From contig SFOX01000031.1 of assembly GCA_004552305.1 (NCBI GenBank), positions 1 to 18,431 on the forward strand: a DNA stretch of 18,431 nucleotides, read 5' to 3'. A program made the translations under genes and the position numbers. Source of the stretch: Subdoligranulum variabile. Lineage in GTDB: Bacteria > Bacillota > Clostridia > Oscillospirales > Ruminococcaceae. The notes below the pieces were generated by a model. That model worked only from the letters and a program-made list of their open reading frames with translations, was not told the DNA's origin and searched no databases. Of this stretch, positions 14,277-18,431 are shown in pieces. Each line of letters starts with the position of its first letter. Within the stretch, counting starts at the first letter, position 1.

Positions 14277-16226
14277 ATGGAACATGAAATTTTTAAAGCC
14301 GGAGCGTACACAGCAAAGGTGTACCGCTGCAATACCGCCGTGGTCGGCAGCGGCGCAGCGGGCTTTAACGCCGCCGACCGCCTGTGGCAGCTGGGGCAGC
14401 ACGACATTATGCTGGTCACCGAAAACCGCGCGGGCGGCACCAGCCGCAACACCGGCAGCGACAAACAGACCTACTACAAGCTGACCCTCTCCGGCGGCGA
14501 GCCGGACAGCGTGCGCGAAATGGCAGACACCCTGTACGCCGGGCGCTGCGTGGACGGCGACCTTGCCCTGTGCGAGGCGGCGCTTTCGACCCAGTGCTTT
14601 TTAAAGCTGGTCGAGCTGGGCGTGCCGTTCCCCCGCAACCGCTACGGCGAGTACATCGGCTACAAGACCGACCACGACCCCCGCCGCCGCGCCACCAGCG
14701 TGGGTCCCTACACCAGCAAGCAGATGACCGAATGTCTGGAGGCTGCCGTACAGGCTAAGGGCGTTCCGATGCTGGACAAGACCCAGGTTATCAAAATTCT
14801 GACGGACGGCGGCACGGTCTGCGGGCTGCTCTGCCTGAATGTGGTCGCGCAAAACGACGCCGACCGCTTTGTTTTGATCCGCTGCAAAAACGTGGTGTAC
14901 GCCACGGGCGGTCCCGCCGGGATGTACGCCGACAGTGTCTACCCCTTCAGCCAATACGGTGCCACGGGGCTTGCGCTGGAAGCGGGTGCCAAGGGCAAAA
15001 ACCTGACCGAATGGCAGTACGGGCTTGCCTCCGTTGCGCCGCGCTGGAATGTTTCCGGCACCTATATGCAGGTGCTGCCGCGGGTGTTTTCCACGGCGGC
15101 GGACGGCAGCGACGAGCGCGAGTTTTTGACGGACTTTTTCACCGATGCGCACGATATGCTCAGCAAGCTGTTTTTGAAGGGCTACCAGTGGCCCTTTGAT
15201 GTGCGCAAGGTTGCCGACGGCAGCTCGATCATCGACATTTTGGTATATCTGGAAACCTGCAAGGGACGCAAAGTCTATCTTGATTACCGCACAAACCCCG
15301 TGGGCGGCGCGTTTAGCTATGACGCCTTGCTGCCCGAAGCGCGGGAGTATCTGACCCGCGCGGGTGCCTGCTTCGGCACGCCCATCGAGCGTCTGGCGCA
15401 GATGAACCGCCCCGCCATCGACTTTTACCGCGACAAGGGCGTGGACCTGTACACCCAGCCGCTGGAAATTGCCCTGTGCGCCCAGCACAACAACGGCGGC
15501 TTGGACATCGACTGCTGGTGGCAGACGAACGTCAAGGGTCTGTTTGCCGTGGGCGAGGTCGCTGCCAGCCACGGCGTCTACCGCCCGGGCGGCACGGCGC
15601 TGAACGCCGGGCAGGTGGGCAGCACCCGCGCCGCACAGTACATTGCCGCCCGCTGTCAGGGCGATGCCCCCGCCTGCTTTGACACAGCAGCCGCCGCTGC
15701 CCTGACCGAGATGGCTGCGCTGGCAGATGCCTGCCGCGCCGACACCGGCAATGTGCGCGCCCTGTGGCAGCACGCCGCCGAGGAAATGAGTCGCTGCGGT
15801 GCCGCCATACGCGACCCGGCGCAGATACGCGCCTACGGCAAACAGGTGGAAGCACAGCTTGCCGACTTTGCCCAAACGGTCAAGGCGGGCAGCCGCACCG
15901 AGCTTGCCATGGTCTACCGTCTGCGCGATATGCTGCTGAGCCAGCGCGCCTACCTTACCGCCATGGCGGACTATACCGCCCACGGCGGCAAAAGCCGCGG
16001 CAGCGCCCTGTACACCGACCTGACGGGCGGGGTCAAGCCGTTTGCCCAGCTTCCCGATACCTTCACCTTTGCCCTGGACGAAACCGAAGCCCCGCTGATT
16101 CAGGAGCTGTGGTTCGAGGACGGCACCTGCCGCACCGCTTGGCGTGCCCCGCGCCCCATCCCCGAGGATGACGACTTTTTTGAAAACGTCTGGCGCAGCT
16201 ACCGCGAAACCGGCAACATATACTAA
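14277..16226 (+). CDS. FrdA/SdhA/NadB-family FAD-dependent oxidoreductase
   Basis: A 649-residue flavoprotein. The FAD loop is AVVGSGAAGFNAADRL (GSGAAG 24-29), then AGGTSRNTGSDKQTYYKL near the flavin-attachment region. The second FAD-binding block is HNNGGLDID, then GLFAVGEVAASHGVYRPGG and TALNAGQVGSTRAAQYIA. The C-terminal helical domain (about 490-600) fits the succinate-dehydrogenase/fumarate-reductase flavoprotein layout. There is no signal peptide and no haem or flavin-transferase motif, so it is cytoplasmic, unlike the secreted fumarate- or urocanate-reductase types. It probably reduces, or introduces, a C=C bond next to a carboxylate. It starts 11 nt after the SDR stop. I do not recognise a characterised close relative, so the substrate is open. 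Confidence 0.82.
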   Translation: MEHEIFKAGAYTAKVYRCNTAVVGSGAAGFNAADRLWQLGQHDIMLVTENRAGGTSRNTGSDKQTYYKLTLSGGEPDSVREMADTLYAGRCVDGDLALCEAALSTQCFLKLVELGVPFPRNRYGEYIGYKTDHDPRRRATSVGPYTSKQMTECLEAAVQAKGVPMLDKTQVIKILTDGGTVCGLLCLNVVAQNDADRFVLIRCKNVVYATGGPAGMYADSVYPFSQYGATGLALEAGAKGKNLTEWQYGLASVAPRWNVSGTYMQVLPRVFSTAADGSDEREFLTDFFTDAHDMLSKLFLKGYQWPFDVRKVADGSSIIDILVYLETCKGRKVYLDYRTNPVGGAFSYDALLPEAREYLTRAGACFGTPIERLAQMNRPAIDFYRDKGVDLYTQPLEIALCAQHNNGGLDIDCWWQTNVKGLFAVGEVAASHGVYRPGGTALNAGQVGSTRAAQYIAARCQGDAPACFDTAAAAALTEMAALADACRADTGNVRALWQHAAEEMSRCGAAIRDPAQIRAYGKQVEAQLADFAQTVKAGSRTELAMVYRLRDMLLSQRAYLTAMADYTAHGGKSRGSALYTDLTGGVKPFAQLPDTFTFALDETEAPLIQELWFEDGTCRTAWRAPRPIPEDDDFFENVWRSYRETGNIY

Positions 16227-16229
16227 AGC

Positions 16230-16259
16230 AAGCGCAGCTTCGTGAAGAGCTGCGCTTTT
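16230..16259 (+). terminator. Weak terminator or attenuator hairpin before nfnA
   Basis: AAGCGCAGCT (16230-16239) pairs with AGCTGCGCTT (16248-16257) over 10 bp around an 8-nt loop, followed by only TTTT. The nfnA ribosome site AAAGGAGA starts 4 nt later. It is probably leaky and tunes expression of the nfn pair, or is a processing hairpin. Confidence 0.55.
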
Positions 16260-16277
16260 GTAAAAGGAGAGATTGCC

Positions 16278-17120
16278 TTGTTTACTATCATCAAACGGCG
16301 GGAGCTGAACCCCACTGTGACCGAGCTGTGGATCCATGCGCCGCTGATTGCCAAAAAGGCCAAGGCCGGGCAGTTTGTCATTGTCCGCGCCAAGGAAGAT
16401 TCCGAGCGCATCCCCCTGACCATCGCCGGATTTGACCGCGAGGCCGGCACCGTTTCCATCATTTTTCAGGTCGTCGGCGCGGGTACTATGCAGCTGAACT
16501 CCCTGAAAGAGGGCGAAGCCGTGCATGACTTTGTGGGACCTTTGGGCAAGGCAACCGAGATCGAAGGGCTGAAAAACGTCTGCGTTGTCGGCGGCGGCGT
16601 GGGCTGCGCCATTGCGCTGCCCGTGGCACAGGCACTGCACGAGCAGGGCACCAAGGTCACCGGCATTGTCGGCTTCCGCAACAAGGATCTGGTCATTCTG
16701 GAGGACGAGTTCCGCGCCTGCTGCGATGAGTTTATCCTTATGACCGATGACGGCTCCTACGGCGAAAAGGGCGTTGTCACCGCCCCGCTGGAACAGAAGA
16801 TCGTCGAGGGCGCGGGCTTTGACGAGGTCATTGCCATCGGACCCCTGATTATGATGAAATTCGTCGTTAAGACGACCAAACCCCACAACGTCAAGACCGT
16901 TGTTTCGATGAACCCCATTATGGTGGACGGCACCGGTATGTGCGGCGGCTGCCGCCTGACCGTGGGCGGGCAGACCAAGTTTGCCTGCGTGGACGGTCCC
17001 GACTTTGACGGCTTTGAGGTCGATTTTGACGAAGCGATGCACCGCGGCACGATGTACAAGCCCTTTGAGGCACACGCCCGCGAGGCCGAGTGCAACTTGC
17101 TGAAACAGGAGGTGCAGTGA
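16278..17120 (+). CDS. nfnA: NfnA-type FAD/[2Fe-2S] subunit of NADH-dependent ferredoxin:NADP+ oxidoreductase
   Basis: A 280-residue ferredoxin-NADP reductase-like subunit. The N-terminus FTIIKRRELNPTVTELWIHA, then GQFVIVR and ERIPLTIAGFDREAGTVSII (43-62), forms the FAD domain. GGGVGCA (105-111) begins the NAD domain. MVDGTGMCGGCRLT and FACVDGPDFDGFEVDF supply the [2Fe-2S] ligands C222, C225 and C237, plus probably an Asp. With NfnB it bifurcates electrons: NADH and reduced ferredoxin reduce two NADP+, or the reverse. The start is set at TTG 16278, because AAAGGAGA ends 7 nt upstream and this gives the family-typical N-terminus. An upstream in-frame GTG at 16242 lies inside the hairpin at 16230-16259. 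The symbol is by homology; older names are SudB or sulfide dehydrogenase beta subunit. Confidence 0.88.
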   Translation: MFTIIKRRELNPTVTELWIHAPLIAKKAKAGQFVIVRAKEDSERIPLTIAGFDREAGTVSIIFQVVGAGTMQLNSLKEGEAVHDFVGPLGKATEIEGLKNVCVVGGGVGCAIALPVAQALHEQGTKVTGIVGFRNKDLVILEDEFRACCDEFILMTDDGSYGEKGVVTAPLEQKIVEGAGFDEVIAIGPLIMMKFVVKTTKPHNVKTVVSMNPIMVDGTGMCGGCRLTVGGQTKFACVDGPDFDGFEVDFDEAMHRGTMYKPFEAHAREAECNLLKQEVQ

Positions 17121-17122
17121 TC

Positions 17123-17719
17123 ATGCCCAATATGGACCCGAAAAAATGCCCCATGCCCAGCCAGGAACCCAACGTCCGCAACAAAAACTTTAAGGAAGTT
17201 GCCCTTGGCTACACCGAGGAAATGGCGGTAAACGAAGCCAAGCGCTGCCTGCAGTGCAAAAACCACCCCTGCCGCAGCGGCTGCCCCGTGGAAATTGACA
17301 TCCCCGGCTTTATCAAGCACGTTGCCGAGGGCGACTTTGAGGCCGCCTACAACGTGATTGCGCAGTCCAGCGCGCTGCCCGCCGTCTGCGGACGTGTCTG
17401 CCCGCAGGAAAACCAGTGCGAGGGCAAGTGCGTGCGCGGCATCAAGGGCGAGGCTGTCGGCATCGGTCGTCTGGAGCGCTTTGTCGCCGACTGGTACCGC
17501 AACAACGTACATACCAAGCCCACCGCCCCCACGCCCAACGGTCACAAGGTCGCGGTCATCGGCGCGGGTCCCTCCGGCTTGACGGTCGCGGGCGACCTTG
17601 CCAAGCTGGGCTATAAGGTCACCGTCTACGAAGCCCTGCACGTTGCGGGCGGCGTGTTGATGTACGGCATCCCCTGGGTGTGGACATCGAAACCAATATG
17701 GTCATCGGCAAGGTGCTGA
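17123..17719 (+). pseudogene. nfnB: NfnB/GltD-like subunit, N-terminal fragment ended by frameshift
   Basis: This fragment has 198 residues. The N-terminal [4Fe-4S] domain is complete: RCLQCKNHPCRSGCP (C42, C45, C50, C54) and CGRVCPQENQCEGKC (C89, C93, C99, C103). The FAD loop VAVIGAGPSGLTVAGDLAKL (143-162) and EALHVAGGVLMYGIP follow normally. At P184 homology stops: the next residues WVWTSKPIWSSARC come from the wrong frame and end at TAG 17717-17719. The expected EFRLPK motif and the following helix are absent. Homology resumes in the +1-shifted frame with LGVDIETNMVIG at 17674. AGGAGG precedes ATG 17123, 2 nt after the nfnA stop. Unless the deletion is an assembly error, the bifurcating FAD site is destroyed and the protein is probably inactive. 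Confidence 0.8.
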
Positions 17720-18431
17720 CCATTGACGAATTGATGAACGACTACGGCTTTGAGGCTGTCTACGTTGCCTCCGGTGCCGGTCTGCCCCGCTTTATGGGCA
17801 TCCCCGGCGAAAGCCTGAACGGCGTCTACTCTGCCAACGAGTACCTGACCCGCGTCAACCTGATGAAGGCGTACCGACCCGATTCCCACACGCCCATTAT
17901 GCAGTCCAAGTCTGTTGCCGTTGTCGGCGGCGGCAACGTTGCCATGGACGCTGCCCGCTGCGCTAAGCGTCTGGGTGCCGAGAACGTGTACATCGTCTAC
18001 CGCCGTGGCATGGCGGAGCTGCCTGCCCGTAAGGAGGAGGTCGAGCACGCCGAGGAGGAAGGCATCATCTTCAAGACGCTGACCAACCCCACCGAGGTGC
18101 TGGGCGACGAGAACGGCTGGGTCAAGGGTATGACCTGCGTGGAGATGGAGCTGGGCGAGCCGGATGCCTCCGGACGCCGCCGCCCCATCGTCAAGGAGGG
18201 CAGCGAGTTCGTTCTGGACGTGGATACGATGATTATGGCATTGGGCACCAGCCCCAACCCGCTGATCCGCTCCACCACGCCGGGTCTGGACGCCGACAAG
18301 CACGGCTGCCTGATCACCAACGGTCCCGACGGCTTGACCAGCCGCCCGATGGTCTACGCCGGCGGCGATGCCGTTACCGGTGCCGCCACGGTTATTCTGG
18401 CGATGGGCGCCGGCAAGGAAGCCGCCCGCGC
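17698..18431 (+). pseudogene. nfnB: NfnB/GltD-like subunit, C-terminal fragment, runs off window
   Basis: The open frame resumes NfnB homology from about 17674 (LGVDIETN) and has its first ATG at 17698, overlapping the upstream fragment by 22 nt. It continues to the window edge. It contains AVYVASGAGLPRFMGIPGE, the NAD(P)-binding loop SVAVVGGGNVAMDAARCAKR, then YIVYRRGMAELPARKEEVEH. MIMALGTSPNPL and RPMVYAGGDAVTGAATVILA make up the final FAD block. All are normal for the family (homotetrameric NADPH-dependent glutamate synthase beta-chain-like proteins). No ribosome site is evident before ATG 17698, so independent translation is doubtful. The 3' end is outside the window. Confidence 0.75.

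Noticed and set aside
14601..17075. Minus-strand open frame of 824 residues opposite the flavoprotein and nfnA
   Set aside because: Composition is typical of an antisense shadow in GC-rich DNA, and both plus-strand proteins are unmistakable.

Overview
The window looks like chromosome from a GC-rich gut Clostridium-class Firmicute, most like the Oscillospiraceae (Faecalibacterium/Subdoligranulum/Gemmiger type). This is inferred from Ala-rich lipoprotein linkers, GCC/CTG-rich codon use, strong AGGAGG ribosome sites and homology to Firmicute families. No rRNA, tRNA or CRISPR array was seen.

Left edge (1 to about 1000): AT-richer debris of an integrated mobile element. It holds the 3' end of an unrecognised gene, several strong intrinsic terminators, helically phased direct repeats, and an excisionase gene that has lost its N-terminus. 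Next comes a minus-strand YczE/YitT-type membrane protein (1188-1850) with its own terminator, promoter and a LacI/CcpA-type palindrome at the transcription start.

Right part (2040 to the end): one long plus-strand catabolic operon, cut by the window edge. A clear TTGACA-17-TATATT promoter is flanked almost symmetrically by two LacI-type palindromes 155 bp apart, which suggests looping repression. A leader of about 380 nt precedes a solute-binding lipoprotein. A terminator separates that gene from the two permeases and two ATPases of a branched-chain-amino-acid-type (HAAT) ABC importer. Then follow a stand-alone VOC protein that resembles the C-terminal domain of clostridial KDPG aldolases, an IlvD/Edd dehydratase, a LacI regulator, a ketose 3-epimerase-like TIM barrel, a zinc medium-chain dehydrogenase, a short Old Yellow Enzyme with a [4Fe-4S] motif, an SDR, an FrdA/SdhA-like flavoprotein, and the electron-bifurcating NfnA/NfnB pair.

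Taken together, the genes suggest uptake of a small polyhydroxylated acid or similar hydroxylated compound. Epimerisation, oxidation and dehydration would follow, then reduction of the resulting C=C bonds by the OYE and flavoprotein, with NfnAB balancing NADH, NADPH and ferredoxin. The substrate cannot be read from the sequence, and I do not recognise this gene combination as a described pathway. nfnB appears broken by a frameshifting deletion of about 55 nt at position 17674.
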